Both the position numbers and the translations under genes were made by a program. Source: Candidatus Hydrogenedentota bacterium (GTDB lineage Bacteria > Hydrogenedentota > Hydrogenedentia > Hydrogenedentales > SLHB01). Taken from it: 47,670 nucleotides of DNA. Of this stretch, positions 17,619 to 25,226 are shown in pieces (the first letter of the stretch is position 1; each line of letters begins with the position of its first letter). The stretch is taken from positions 1-47,670 of the forward strand of contig JADLGB010000141.1 of NCBI GenBank assembly GCA_020849535.1, in the 5' to 3' direction. Under the pieces are notes generated by a model, which had not been told where the DNA came from, did no database searches, and was given only the letters and a program-made list of their open reading frames with translations.

Positions 17619-18518
17619 TCAGTCGGCCAGCGCTTCGGCGGATGCAAGCAGTCGCCTGCGGCGCAGGTAGCGAGGGACAGCGCCGTGAGCGGGTGAAAAG
17701 AGCGCTGCCAGTATGAAGAGCATGCCACTGACCACGGCGATGGCCGCGGAGGTCGAGCTGTCCAGGGCAGAGGCGAGGAGGTAGCCTCCGGCGGAACTGA
17801 GGGCGCCCAGGATAACGGAGAGCGTGAGCATGGCCCACAGGCGGTCCGTCAGCAGATAGGCGGTGTTCGGGGGAACGATTAGAAGTGCCACGACTAGAAT
17901 GGCGCCGACGCTCTCGAACGCCCCAACGGTCGTGATCGATACAAACGCCATCAGCAGGTAGTGCCAGAGGGCCGCGTTGATGCCGACGGCGGCCGCAAGG
18001 CCGGGGTCGAAGGCACAGAGTTTGAGCTGTTTGTATCCCAACGTGACAAACAGGACATTGGCCAGAGTGACACCCAGAAGCACCCAGAAGGCGCGTGGCC
18101 CCAGGTCTATCTCTCCCCAGAATGCCCGGTACAAGGGCGCATACTCGATCTCGCCATACAGGACGCACTCCGCGTCGAGATCCACATGACCGGTGAATGC
18201 GGAAACGAGAATGACGCCGAGCGCGAACAGCCAGGTGAAGGTGACGCCGAGGGAGGCGTCCGCTTGCAGGCGGCCGTGGCGCTCGAGGGCGCTGGTAAGA
18301 AAGGCCGTGAACAGACCGAGCGCACCCGCGCCGATGAGCATGGGCAGAGTGTTCCTGCTGTGCGTGATGAGGAAAGCGATCACGATGCCCGGCAAGACGG
18401 CGTGGCTGATAGCGTCTCCCATGAGCGCCTGGCGCCGCAGGACGAGGAAGCACCCCACAAGAGCGCAGGAGCCCGCCACGAGCGCACCGATGAGGACAAT
18501 CCAGAATCCGTCGCTCAT
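17619..18518 (-). CDS. Metal ABC transporter permease (TroD/ZnuB family), second permease
   Basis: The 299-residue protein belongs to the ABC-3 permease family, with about eight hydrophobic spans, the Gly-Asp-Ala-Ile-Ser-His-Ala-Val-Leu-Pro-Gly motif near residue 35 and the Ile-Val-Pro-Pro-Asn-Thr-Ala segment near 215. It should form the inner-membrane channel together with the fused permease coded just upstream. Its ATG overlaps the stop codon of that gene by four bases (ATGA), indicating coupled translation and a paired, TroC/TroD-like heteromeric channel. It is the last gene of the operon. The metal may be Mn, Zn or Fe(II). Confidence 0.9.
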   Translation of the reverse strand: MSDGFWIVLIGALVAGSCALVGCFLVLRRQALMGDAISHAVLPGIVIAFLITHSRNTLPMLIGAGALGLFTAFLTSALERHGRLQADASLGVTFTWLFALGVILVSAFTGHVDLDAECVLYGEIEYAPLYRAFWGEIDLGPRAFWVLLGVTLANVLFVTLGYKQLKLCAFDPGLAAAVGINAALWHYLLMAFVSITTVGAFESVGAILVVALLIVPPNTAYLLTDRLWAMLTLSVILGALSSAGGYLLASALDSSTSAAIAVVSGMLFILAALFSPAHGAVPRYLRRRRLLASAEALAD

Positions 18519-19879
18519 GACTGGCCTCCCATTTGGGCCGCGGCATGGGATTCGGGGATCCGCCGGGCATGCGGGTCTTCGCCGGGATTCGCGAGCGCGG
18601 CGGTCAGGCGCGCCTCCAATTCTGGCGTGATGATATGTTCGATTTCTTCCGCGTCGTCGTGCACGTGATCGGGCGCAAGATCGAGCTTAGTCGCGAGATA
18701 CAGCTCCCAGAGGCGGTGGAGCCGCGTCAATTGGGCGCCTTTCTCGGCGCCTTGCGTAGTCAGGGCAAAGCAGCCTGCGGGCGATTCAGTGATGAGACCG
18801 CGCCGGACCAGTTGCGCGAGCGTGGCGTGAAAGGCGCCCGCCCGCATGGGGCGGTACTTGAGCAATTCCGTCTCGGAGCAAGGCGCGTCAAGGCGGTCTT
18901 CTTTCTCCCCTAACACGTAAAGGGTGCGCAGGATGTTCTCCTGTGCGGTCTTCTTGCGCGTGCGCCGAACACGGTTGAAGCGGGGCACAAACCCGCGCAA
19001 CGGCGCGAAGAGCAGTGAGATTGCGAACAGCGATGTCACCGCGATGACCATCCAGGGCCCGGTGGGCATGCCGGGTCCGAGATAGCTGATGTAGGCGCCG
19101 GCCGCGCCACTGAGGGCACCGAAGAGACCGGCGAGAATCGCCATGATGCCCAAGCGGTCGGTCCAGTAGCGCGCGGCGGCGGCGGGCGTGACGAGCATGG
19201 CGGACATGAGCACCACACCGACGGCCTGAATGCCCACGACGACCGCCATGACGATAAGCGTTGCGAGAACGATTTCGAGCAATCGGACGGGCAGGCCGAC
19301 CGTCAACGCGAAGCCGGGGTCGAAGCTGATGATCTTGAACTCCTTGTAGGCCAGCGTGACCGCGCCCAGGATGATGACACTCAGGATCGAGAGCGTCCAC
19401 ACGTCGCGATCGAGCATGCTGGGGGCCTTGCCCAGGAGGAACTTGTCCAGGCCTGACTGAGCAGCGTTGCCACTGTGCTGGATGGACGTCAGGAGCATAA
19501 TGCCCACGGCAAAGTAGACGGATAACACCATGCCGAGGGCGCTGTCCTCCTTGCAACGCGTGTAGCGGGTGATCAGATCGACCGAGATGGCTCCGAGCCA
19601 GCATGAGACGGCGGCGCCAGCCAAGATGATGAGCGGATCCTTTGTACCGGTCAGCAAGAAGGCCGTGCATACGCCGGGCAGAGCCGCGTGGGACAGGGCG
19701 TCGCCCAGCAGCGCGCGCTTGCGCAGAAAGGTGAAGCAACCCAGCACCCCGGCGCAGAGACCAAGCAGGATACAGCCCGCCAAGACGAGCCGAACGTTGA
19801 TGCTCGGCAATGTGAAAAAGGAAAGCCAAGGCGGGAGCGCACCCGCGGCCATCGTTAGACTCTCGGTGGTGTCGTTCAC
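18515..19879 (-). CDS. Metal ABC transporter permease fused to a C-terminal DtxR/MntR-like domain
   Basis: Residues ~25-300 are an ABC-3 permease with the Gly-Asp-Ala-Leu-Ser-His-Ala-Ala-Leu-Pro-Gly motif. After a basic linker (Arg-Arg-Thr-Arg-Lys-Lys) residues ~312-435 look like a DtxR-family unit: a winged-helix part (Leu-x-x-Leu-Val-Arg-Arg-Gly-Leu-Ile, then Phe-Ala-Leu-Thr-x-x-Gly) and a metal-binding/dimerisation part with Leu-His388-Arg-Leu-Trp-Glu and Glu411-Glu-Ile-Glu414-His415. The cytoplasmic domain could sense metal and gate transport, or bind DNA from the membrane; this is inference. I use GTG 19879, which gives a GTGA overlap with the ATPase gene like the other junctions; ATG 19894 is an alternative adding five residues. 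Length is 454 residues against ~280-300 for plain permeases. Confidence 0.88.
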   Translation of the reverse strand: MNDTTESLTMAAGALPPWLSFFTLPSINVRLVLAGCILLGLCAGVLGCFTFLRKRALLGDALSHAALPGVCTAFLLTGTKDPLIILAGAAVSCWLGAISVDLITRYTRCKEDSALGMVLSVYFAVGIMLLTSIQHSGNAAQSGLDKFLLGKAPSMLDRDVWTLSILSVIILGAVTLAYKEFKIISFDPGFALTVGLPVRLLEIVLATLIVMAVVVGIQAVGVVLMSAMLVTPAAAARYWTDRLGIMAILAGLFGALSGAAGAYISYLGPGMPTGPWMVIAVTSLFAISLLFAPLRGFVPRFNRVRRTRKKTAQENILRTLYVLGEKEDRLDAPCSETELLKYRPMRAGAFHATLAQLVRRGLITESPAGCFALTTQGAEKGAQLTRLHRLWELYLATKLDLAPDHVHDDAEEIEHIITPELEARLTAALANPGEDPHARRIPESHAAAQMGGQS

Positions 19880-20667
19880 TGGCGCGCGTTCCATTCCTGA
19901 CGGCGCAGCTTCTCCCCCACTTCGGTTAGCAGGTTGAGGCGTCCACCGTAGGTCTTGTGAAGATTTTCGGGGGTGAAGGTTGATTCCACATCACCGAAGG
20001 CCACAAGCCGGAGGTTGAGGAGCATGACGGAATCGAAGTATTCGGGAACGGACTGGAGATCGTGGTGCACGACGACTACGGTGCATCCCTCGGCGCGCAG
20101 CTCCTGGAGCAAGGCGACGATGGCCTTCTCGGTCGCGGCATCGACTCCGGCGAAGGGCTCGTCCATGAGATAGACCCTGGTCTGCTGGGCAAGGGCGCGC
20201 GCCAGAAACACGCGCTGCTGCTGGCCGCCGGATAGTTGGCTGATCTGCCGGTGTGCGAAGTCTTGCATGCCGACCTTCTCCAGGGATTGGCGCGCAATCT
20301 CACGGTCGCGCTTGCGGGGCCTCCCGAAGAGGGAGAGGTGTCCGTAACGCCCCATAAGGACCACATCGAGCGCGGTCGTCGGGAAATCCCAGTCCACGGA
20401 TTCGCGTTGCGGCACGTAGGCCACGAGACGGCGCGTCTCGTTAACGGGTTTGCCGAACACCCGAACCTCGCCCGAGGCCAGCGGGACCAAGCCCATAATG
20501 GCCTTGATCAGCGTGCTCTTGCCCGCGCCATTTGGGCCTACCACCGCGATGAGCTTGCTCTCCGGGAAGGCGGCATCCACATCCCACAGGACGGGGCGGT
20601 GGTGGTACGCGACCGTAAGGTCGTGCACTTCGATGGGGGCCACTGGCGCACTGGAGGTGAGGGTCAT
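19876..20667 (-). CDS. Metal ABC transporter ATP-binding protein (TroB/ZnuC-type)
   Basis: The 263-residue ATPase has Walker A Gly44-Pro-Asn-Gly-Ala-Gly-Lys-Ser-Thr52, the Q-loop in Tyr-Val-Pro-Gln-Arg, the signature Leu-Ser-Gly-Gly-Gln-Gln-Gln (145-151), Walker B Val-Tyr-Leu-Met-Asp169-Glu170 and the switch His of Val-Val-His-His-Asp. The Val-Pro-Gln-Arg-Glu-Ser-Val-Asp-Trp-Asp-Phe-Pro run is typical of Mn/Zn/Fe chelate-independent importers. It should power uptake through the two permeases coded next. The start overlaps the end of the binding-protein gene by four bases (ATGA). Confidence 0.95.
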   Translation of the reverse strand: MTLTSSAPVAPIEVHDLTVAYHHRPVLWDVDAAFPESKLIAVVGPNGAGKSTLIKAIMGLVPLASGEVRVFGKPVNETRRLVAYVPQRESVDWDFPTTALDVVLMGRYGHLSLFGRPRKRDREIARQSLEKVGMQDFAHRQISQLSGGQQQRVFLARALAQQTRVYLMDEPFAGVDAATEKAIVALLQELRAEGCTVVVVHHDLQSVPEYFDSVMLLNLRLVAFGDVESTFTPENLHKTYGGRLNLLTEVGEKLRRQEWNARQ

Positions 20668-21617
20668 TTGAGTGCTCCAACGATAGTGTCGACGTTGTGG
20701 CGCACCATACCGAGGTAGCTGCCTTCGGGAGTTCCCGCCTGCCCCATGGCGTCGCTGAAAAGCTGGCCGCCGATCTTCACTTCGGCGCCTTTGTCCTGTA
20801 CGCCACGTACCAAGGCCTCGATGGATTTCGGCGATATCGAGGATTCCACGAAGACGGCCTTGATCTTGCGCTGTACGATGATGTCCACGAGCCGGGTCAG
20901 ATCTTGCAGGCCGTACTCGGCGGTTGTGCTGATACCCTGGAGTCCCATCACTTCGATGTCGTACGCGCGCCCGAAATAGCCGAAGGCGTCGTGGGCGGTA
21001 ACCAGGACGCGCTGCTCCTTGGGGATCGTGGCAATCTGTTCGCGCGCGTAGGCGTCGAGTTCTTCCAGTTGTTTGCGGTAGGCCGCGGCATTCGCTTCGT
21101 AGTCGGCCTTGTTTGCGGGGTCCGCTTCGATGAGGGCATCGCGGATACGGTCCGACACACGCGCCCAGAGGGACACATCGAACCAGACATGCGGGTCGAA
21201 TTGTCCCGCGAACTCGGGAGGCTCGCGCAGCAGGTCTTGCGGGATGCCGTCGGTGACCTGGACCGTGCGCACCTTGTGGGCCATCTGTACCAGCACGTCG
21301 GCCATCTTACCTTCGAGGTGAAGGCCGTTGTACAGGATGAGGTCCGCGCCAGTGAGCTTGTCCAAGTCGCCACGAGTGGCCTTGTAGAGATGCGGGTCAA
21401 CGCCGGGGCCCATGAGGCCGGTAATCTCGGCATGTTCGCCCGCAATCTGATTCGCGACGTCGGCGATCATGCCGATGGTGGCCGTCACCTTCAGCGGTCC
21501 AGTGTGAGCGATGCCGCCACCCGCGGCCACGGCAGGCGCCGGAGCCCCGCCGCAACCGAACGCAAACAAACCTGCTGCACATGTGAGAAGCATTGTCTTC
21601 AAGAATTGAGTAGTCAT
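20664..21617 (-). CDS. TroA/ZnuA-type metal-binding lipoprotein
   Basis: The 317-residue cluster A-I binding protein has a signal peptide with lipobox Phe-Ala-Phe-Gly-Cys22, so it is a lipid-anchored periplasmic receptor. Metal ligands by family alignment are His76 (Asp-Pro-His-Leu-Tyr), His143 (Asp-Pro-His-Val-Trp), His209 (Thr-Ala-His-Asp-Ala-Phe) and Asp289 (Phe-Ser-Asp-Ala). The three-His-plus-Asp set resembles TroA and Zn/Mn receptors rather than the His-His-Glu-Asp set of PsaA/MntC. There is no His-rich loop of the ZnuA kind. ATG 21617 gives an ATGA overlap with the repressor gene; the longer in-frame start at 21638 would spoil the signal peptide. Confidence 0.93.
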   Translation of the reverse strand: MTTQFLKTMLLTCAAGLFAFGCGGAPAPAVAAGGGIAHTGPLKVTATIGMIADVANQIAGEHAEITGLMGPGVDPHLYKATRGDLDKLTGADLILYNGLHLEGKMADVLVQMAHKVRTVQVTDGIPQDLLREPPEFAGQFDPHVWFDVSLWARVSDRIRDALIEADPANKADYEANAAAYRKQLEELDAYAREQIATIPKEQRVLVTAHDAFGYFGRAYDIEVMGLQGISTTAEYGLQDLTRLVDIIVQRKIKAVFVESSISPKSIEALVRGVQDKGAEVKIGGQLFSDAMGQAGTPEGSYLGMVRHNVDTIVGALK

Positions 21618-22051
21618 TTTTGTCTGTACCGTGTCCATTGTTCCAGGAAACCTTCCTGGCAGTTGAGGAACCCAAGGAATTGCTCAAGCCGTTCGCGAAC
21701 TTCCCGATCGATGGCATGCTCCATCCGGCAGGCGTTGGCCGAGGCCGGACCCGCTTCGATGCCTAATACGTGTTCCAGAAACTCGAGGACCAGCGTGTAG
21801 CGCTGCTCCAAATCCGAGGCCAGCTTGATTCCGGCCTCCGTCAGAGTGACATAGCTGTAGGGGTCGTAATGGATGTATCCCCCTGCGGCCAAATGCCGCA
21901 GGGCGGATGTCACCGAGGAGGGTTTGACGCCCGCGGCGTCGGCGATGTCTTTGGAGCGGGCGACGCGTCCGGCGCGCACGAGGCGGAGGATGACCAGGAG
22001 GTAGTCCTCCTGGCTAGCGCTGATGGACACGAGATTGGGTTTGCCGGGCAC
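21614..22051 (-). CDS. DtxR-family metal-dependent repressor, first gene of the uptake operon
   Basis: The 145-residue protein has an N-terminal winged helix (Ser-Gln-Glu-Asp-Tyr-Leu, Ala-Gly-Val-Lys-Pro-Ser-Ser-Val-Thr recognition helix) and a metal-binding/dimer domain ending in Cys108-Arg-Met-Glu111-His112; there is no SH3 domain. Asp16 sits where MntR has its Asp ligand, but Cys108 is the DtxR/IdeR type. The His that normally follows Arg in the dimer helix (Arg-His-x-Leu-Leu-Glu) is Tyr here (Arg-Tyr-Thr-Leu). Specificity therefore cannot be read simply as Mn or Fe. The start is GTG 22051 with GAGG ten bases upstream. It probably represses its own operon through the inverted repeat over the promoter at 22082-22104. 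Confidence 0.9.
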   Translation of the reverse strand: MPGKPNLVSISASQEDYLLVILRLVRAGRVARSKDIADAAGVKPSSVTSALRHLAAGGYIHYDPYSYVTLTEAGIKLASDLEQRYTLVLEFLEHVLGIEAGPASANACRMEHAIDREVRERLEQFLGFLNCQEGFLEQWTRYRQK

Positions 22052-22081
22052 GGGAAATAAACCTCGATGAACTATTTTAAC

Positions 22082-22120
22082 CTTAGATAATATATTACGC
22101 TAAGACTAACTTTATGTCAA
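22082..22120 (-). promoter_or_regulatory. Promoter and overlapping operator of the metal-uptake operon
   Basis: On the minus strand, TTGACA (22120-22115), a 17-bp spacer and TAATAT (22097-22092) form a good sigma-70-type promoter. An inverted repeat CTTAG...CTAAG (22082-22086 and 22100-22104) with an AT-rich core containing TAATATATTA lies across the -10 box. A repressor bound there would block polymerase, as expected for DtxR/MntR autoregulation. The start codon is ~35 bases downstream of the likely transcript start. Confidence 0.7.
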
Positions 22121-22137
22121 GGGGTTAATTCTTCGGG

Positions 22138-22258
22138 GAAGAATCGGATGGATCGGTGCGCTGTGGACGCAGTGGACACAGTGGACGCGGTGAGCGCATG
22201 GGAAGCATGGGACGAGGCAGGAATCGCGGTCCGATCCGTCCGATCCGTCCGATTCTTC
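22138..22258. repeat. 121-bp element with 19-bp terminal inverted repeats and 9-bp tandem units
   Basis: Ends 22138-22156 and 22240-22258 are inverted copies of a 19-bp sequence (GAAGAATCGGAYGGATCGG) with one mismatch. Inside lie four 9-bp units of the GTGGACRCR kind (22163-22198) and, at the right end, 9-bp CCGATCCGT units (22231-22257). It sits between the GT39-like gene and the promoter of the metal operon. No protein is coded. It looks like a small non-autonomous repeat or a long-range RNA hairpin. Confidence 0.7.
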
Positions 22259-22291
22259 GTTGCGGCGGCGGTGCTGCCGCAACCGAAGCGC

Positions 22292-23788
22292 TTAATCGCG
22301 CGTGATTTGGTAGATATGCAGCCGCCGAAGCCCGGCGAGTGACGTGCGGTGGAAGCGCAGACCCTTCGCGCGGAGTTGCGCTTCGATGTCACTCCTCGGA
22401 TCCCCGGCGGGGCCGTCGTAGACCATGGCCCAGCATGTGCTGCCCGGACGGACCCGCGCATCGACCTCGCGCAGTAATTCTTCATTGGTCTCGACGTGCG
22501 TGAAGCGGTCTTTGAGTGGCGCAGCGAGGTATGGCTGCAGGAGGCTCTCCCCCACTTCCTTCCAGCCGATGACGGGCTCGTCCGCTCGCGCGGACGCCTG
22601 CAGGACCAGCGCGGCCTTGCGGTAGTCGAGTCTGTAGGGCCGCTCCGTGTCCATATGGGCAATCGTGTACGCAGCACCCAGCGCACATAGCACAGCGGCG
22701 GTCCACCATGGGCGATTGAACAGCGTGAACACGCCGCCCGCGAGCAAGTAGAGGGCAAAGGATGAGGACAATGCGTAGCGCTCGACGAAGCAGGGTGTGA
22801 CGCAAAATGATACTACGTACAAGACAAGCGGGGGCACGAGGTACCAGAGGGAGAGCAGTACGAATGCTTCGCGCCGCGAAGTGAGCAACTCTTGCTTGCG
22901 TGTGCCGATGAAACACGCCACGAGGGCGACGAGCATTAGAGCGGCGACCGCATACACGGGCCCATACCCATCCGGGAGGCGTCCGCCCCAGGGTTCGAGC
23001 CCGGTGTAATATACGCAGTAGGTGTTCAACAACCAGCGCAGCGACGGAATCGGAATCATCGATATGGAGTGGCTCAGTGCTTCGCCCCGGAGACTGTTGA
23101 GATACAACGCGTACGGCACTAACATCGCGGCATGCACGGCGGCCCACATGAGCAAGGTCTTCCAACGCTTCGCGTGGGTGGCGAGAAGGAAGAGCGCCTG
23201 CACAAAGAGTAGAAGCACCCCGAAGATGTGCGTGGCGAGGAGCAATGCGTTGCAGAGCGCATGCAATGGCCACCACCCCGGTGAACCGCGCAGGGCGCGA
23301 AGCAGGAAATACATGGACGTCACCGACAGCAGCAGCACGAGGGCGTAGGTGCGGATTTCCTGCGCGTAGTAGACGTGCGGTATAGCGAGGGCCGCGCAGA
23401 GGGCCGCAATAAGTCCCGCGGAACGGTTGTACAGCTGTGCGCCGAGAAGATAGAGCAGCGGAAGCGTGGCAACACCGAGTAGCACCGACAACATGCGGAC
23501 GGCTACCACCGAATCGCCTACGGTGCGCGCCCAGTAGTACTGGAGCGTGAAGTACAGGGGCGACATGGGCGGGTCCTGGACACGGATGGCGGCGAGGTAT
23601 GCGCCAAGCGTAGGTTGATGCAGTTGCGGGTAGCTGACGCTTTCGTCAACCCACACGGACTCGTCGGCAATGCGGTAGACGCGAAGCGCGGCGCCAAGCA
23701 GCACGATCGCGACGAGGATAAGCGGCGCCACGAAATCGCGCCACGTGCCCGAGGGCGATTCCTGGGCTGGCGACTCAGGGGTTCCCAT
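22292..23788 (-). CDS. GT39/ArnT-like polytopic membrane glycosyltransferase
   Basis: The 498-residue protein has about ten to twelve hydrophobic spans. After the first span comes Arg-Ile-Ala-Asp-Glu-Ser-Val-Trp-Val-Asp-Glu-Ser, the GT-C first loop with the Asp-Glu pair that binds metal and polyprenyl-phosphate sugar, then Asp-Pro-Pro-Met-Ser-Pro-Leu-Tyr, the second loop typical of PMT/ArnT relatives. Residues ~420-498 form a soluble C-terminal domain. It should move a sugar from an undecaprenyl or dolichyl-type donor to a periplasmic acceptor; the acceptor is unknown. ATG 23788 is chosen because it places the first span near the N-terminus; ATG 23848 is in frame and neither start has a well-placed ribosome site. 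Confidence 0.82.
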   Translation of the reverse strand: MGTPESPAQESPSGTWRDFVAPLILVAIVLLGAALRVYRIADESVWVDESVSYPQLHQPTLGAYLAAIRVQDPPMSPLYFTLQYYWARTVGDSVVAVRMLSVLLGVATLPLLYLLGAQLYNRSAGLIAALCAALAIPHVYYAQEIRTYALVLLLSVTSMYFLLRALRGSPGWWPLHALCNALLLATHIFGVLLLFVQALFLLATHAKRWKTLLMWAAVHAAMLVPYALYLNSLRGEALSHSISMIPIPSLRWLLNTYCVYYTGLEPWGGRLPDGYGPVYAVAALMLVALVACFIGTRKQELLTSRREAFVLLSLWYLVPPLVLYVVSFCVTPCFVERYALSSSFALYLLAGGVFTLFNRPWWTAAVLCALGAAYTIAHMDTERPYRLDYRKAALVLQASARADEPVIGWKEVGESLLQPYLAAPLKDRFTHVETNEELLREVDARVRPGSTCWAMVYDGPAGDPRSDIEAQLRAKGLRFHRTSLAGLRRLHIYQITRD

Positions 23789-23968
23789 ATCCAAACGGCC
23801 TGTGATTCCTCTCTGACATTCGCCCGCCCCTTCACGCTTGAATCCCAAGCATTGGATTCCTATTCAGTCGTTTGTGTGGCATTGTGCTTTTCGCGGTGGG
23901 ACGAATTCAACGCGCCCATGGTATGCTGCTGCGCAGCAGTCTCAGGATTTGTAAAGGAGTTACGCCGT

Positions 23969-25039
23969 ATGAGCACCGTTGTGAGCATTGCGATGATCCT
24001 CGGCATGCAATTCCCGGCGGCGCCTGCGTCTCCGCACAGCGTGCCTGATGGGATTCCACTGGAAACCGTCAAACAGTGGTCGGCGCAGTTTCGCGGGTGG
24101 CACTACTACCCGGAATACGTGCTGCCGCCCGCGCCGGAGGACGGGCTCAACTTCAAGATGACGGATTGTCCCGTCGTGTGGAAGCTCGGTGACACGTGGC
24201 AGATGTGGTTCACGGGATTCGACGGCACTGGATATCAGACGGCGCTGGCGACCAGCACGGACCTCGTGCATTGGGAGCCCAAGGGACTCGTCATGGGTTA
24301 CGGCGCACCGGGCGCCTACGACCACGGCGGCGTGACGTTTGGGGGCCTGCTCATGCAGAGTTGCGACCTCAAGGCGCCGCGCGTTCCGAAGCGATGGAAC
24401 GGCAAGTACTGGGTGCTGTACGGGTGCTATCCGCGTCAGGGCGGATACGAGCTGCGGCCCGGTGCGGAGGGACTCGCGTGGAGCGAGGACGGAACGACGT
24501 GGCACCGCAATTCCGTGGACACGCCGATACTTTCCATTGAAGGCGCGGCAGAATGGGAGAAGGACTGCATCTATCAGCCATGGCTGGTGGAACACGAGGG
24601 CACCTTCTACGACTTCTACAACGCGGCCAACGGGTCCATCGAACAGATGGGCGTGGCGACGTCGACGGACCTCGTGCGCTGGAAACGGTACGAGGGGAAC
24701 CCGATCGTGCGCAATGGCGGCCCGGATTCGTATGATGAGCAGTTCTGCAGCGACGGCAAGGTGTACCGGGACGGCGACCACTGGGTGATGATTTACTTCG
24801 GCGTCGGCCAGGGCGGTGCGCACATCATGGCCGCGTATTCGCGGGATCTGCTGCATTGGACCAAGGATGAGGAGCCGCTCTACAAGGCGGGCGGCCATCC
24901 CGCCGGGTTGGACAAGCAATACGCGCACAAGATTTCGCTCGTGTACAACGAGTTGAACGACACATTCTATATGTACTACTGCGCCGTCGGCGAAAAAGGG
25001 CGCGGCATCGGGCTGTTGACGAGCAAGCCGGTGGAGTGA
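23969..25039 (+). CDS. Five-bladed beta-propeller glycosidase-like protein (GH43/GH32/GH130-type fold)
   Basis: The 356-residue product has a short, weak signal-like N-terminus ending near Ala-Pro-Ala-Ser. The body holds repeated propeller motifs: Gly-Asp-Thr-Trp-Gln-Met-Trp-Phe-Thr-Gly, two Ala-Thr-Ser-Thr-Asp-Leu-Val-x-Trp units, Gly-Leu-Ala-Trp-Ser-Glu-Asp-Gly-Thr-Thr-Trp and a late Ser-Arg-Asp-Leu-Leu-His-Trp. These are the Ser-x-Asp-x-x-x-Trp blades of the furanosidase/GH130 superfamily. I cannot assign the catalytic triad or linkage. AAAGGAG (23953-23959) precedes ATG 23969 by nine bases, so the longer open frame upstream, which overlaps the GT39 gene, is not used. It diverges from the GT39 gene and converges on an oxidoreductase gene. 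Confidence 0.78.
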   Translation: MSTVVSIAMILGMQFPAAPASPHSVPDGIPLETVKQWSAQFRGWHYYPEYVLPPAPEDGLNFKMTDCPVVWKLGDTWQMWFTGFDGTGYQTALATSTDLVHWEPKGLVMGYGAPGAYDHGGVTFGGLLMQSCDLKAPRVPKRWNGKYWVLYGCYPRQGGYELRPGAEGLAWSEDGTTWHRNSVDTPILSIEGAAEWEKDCIYQPWLVEHEGTFYDFYNAANGSIEQMGVATSTDLVRWKRYEGNPIVRNGGPDSYDEQFCSDGKVYRDGDHWVMIYFGVGQGGAHIMAAYSRDLLHWTKDEEPLYKAGGHPAGLDKQYAHKISLVYNELNDTFYMYYCAVGEKGRGIGLLTSKPVE

Positions 25040-25124
25040 GCAGACAGGGGCTGCAATGATGCCGCGATGAATCTCTGCGTTTCTCTGCGAACGGCAAGTG
25101 TTTGGGCTGAGGCGTTCCTGAACC

Positions 25125-25141
25125 ACGGGCGAGACGCCCGT
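25125..25141. repeat. Hairpin in the convergent gap, variant of the ACAGGCG family
   Basis: ACGGGCG-AGA-CGCCCGT is a perfect 7-bp stem with a three-base loop, followed by TTCCCCC. It lies between the converging propeller and oxidoreductase genes. It resembles the hairpins at 6076 and 17521 in plan but differs in sequence, and may act as a bidirectional terminator. Confidence 0.5.
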
Positions 25142-25226
25142 TCCCCCTTGCGCGGCCCTTCCTGGTGCAGGGTTGCTTGGTATGCATTTCTGCGAATTTC
25201 CGCGACTATCTCGCCATGGAATCTGA

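Noticed and set aside
22163..22198. Short repeated units that might suggest a CRISPR array
   Set aside because: The units are 9 bp, directly adjacent, without spacers and part of a small inverted-repeat element. No cas genes are near.
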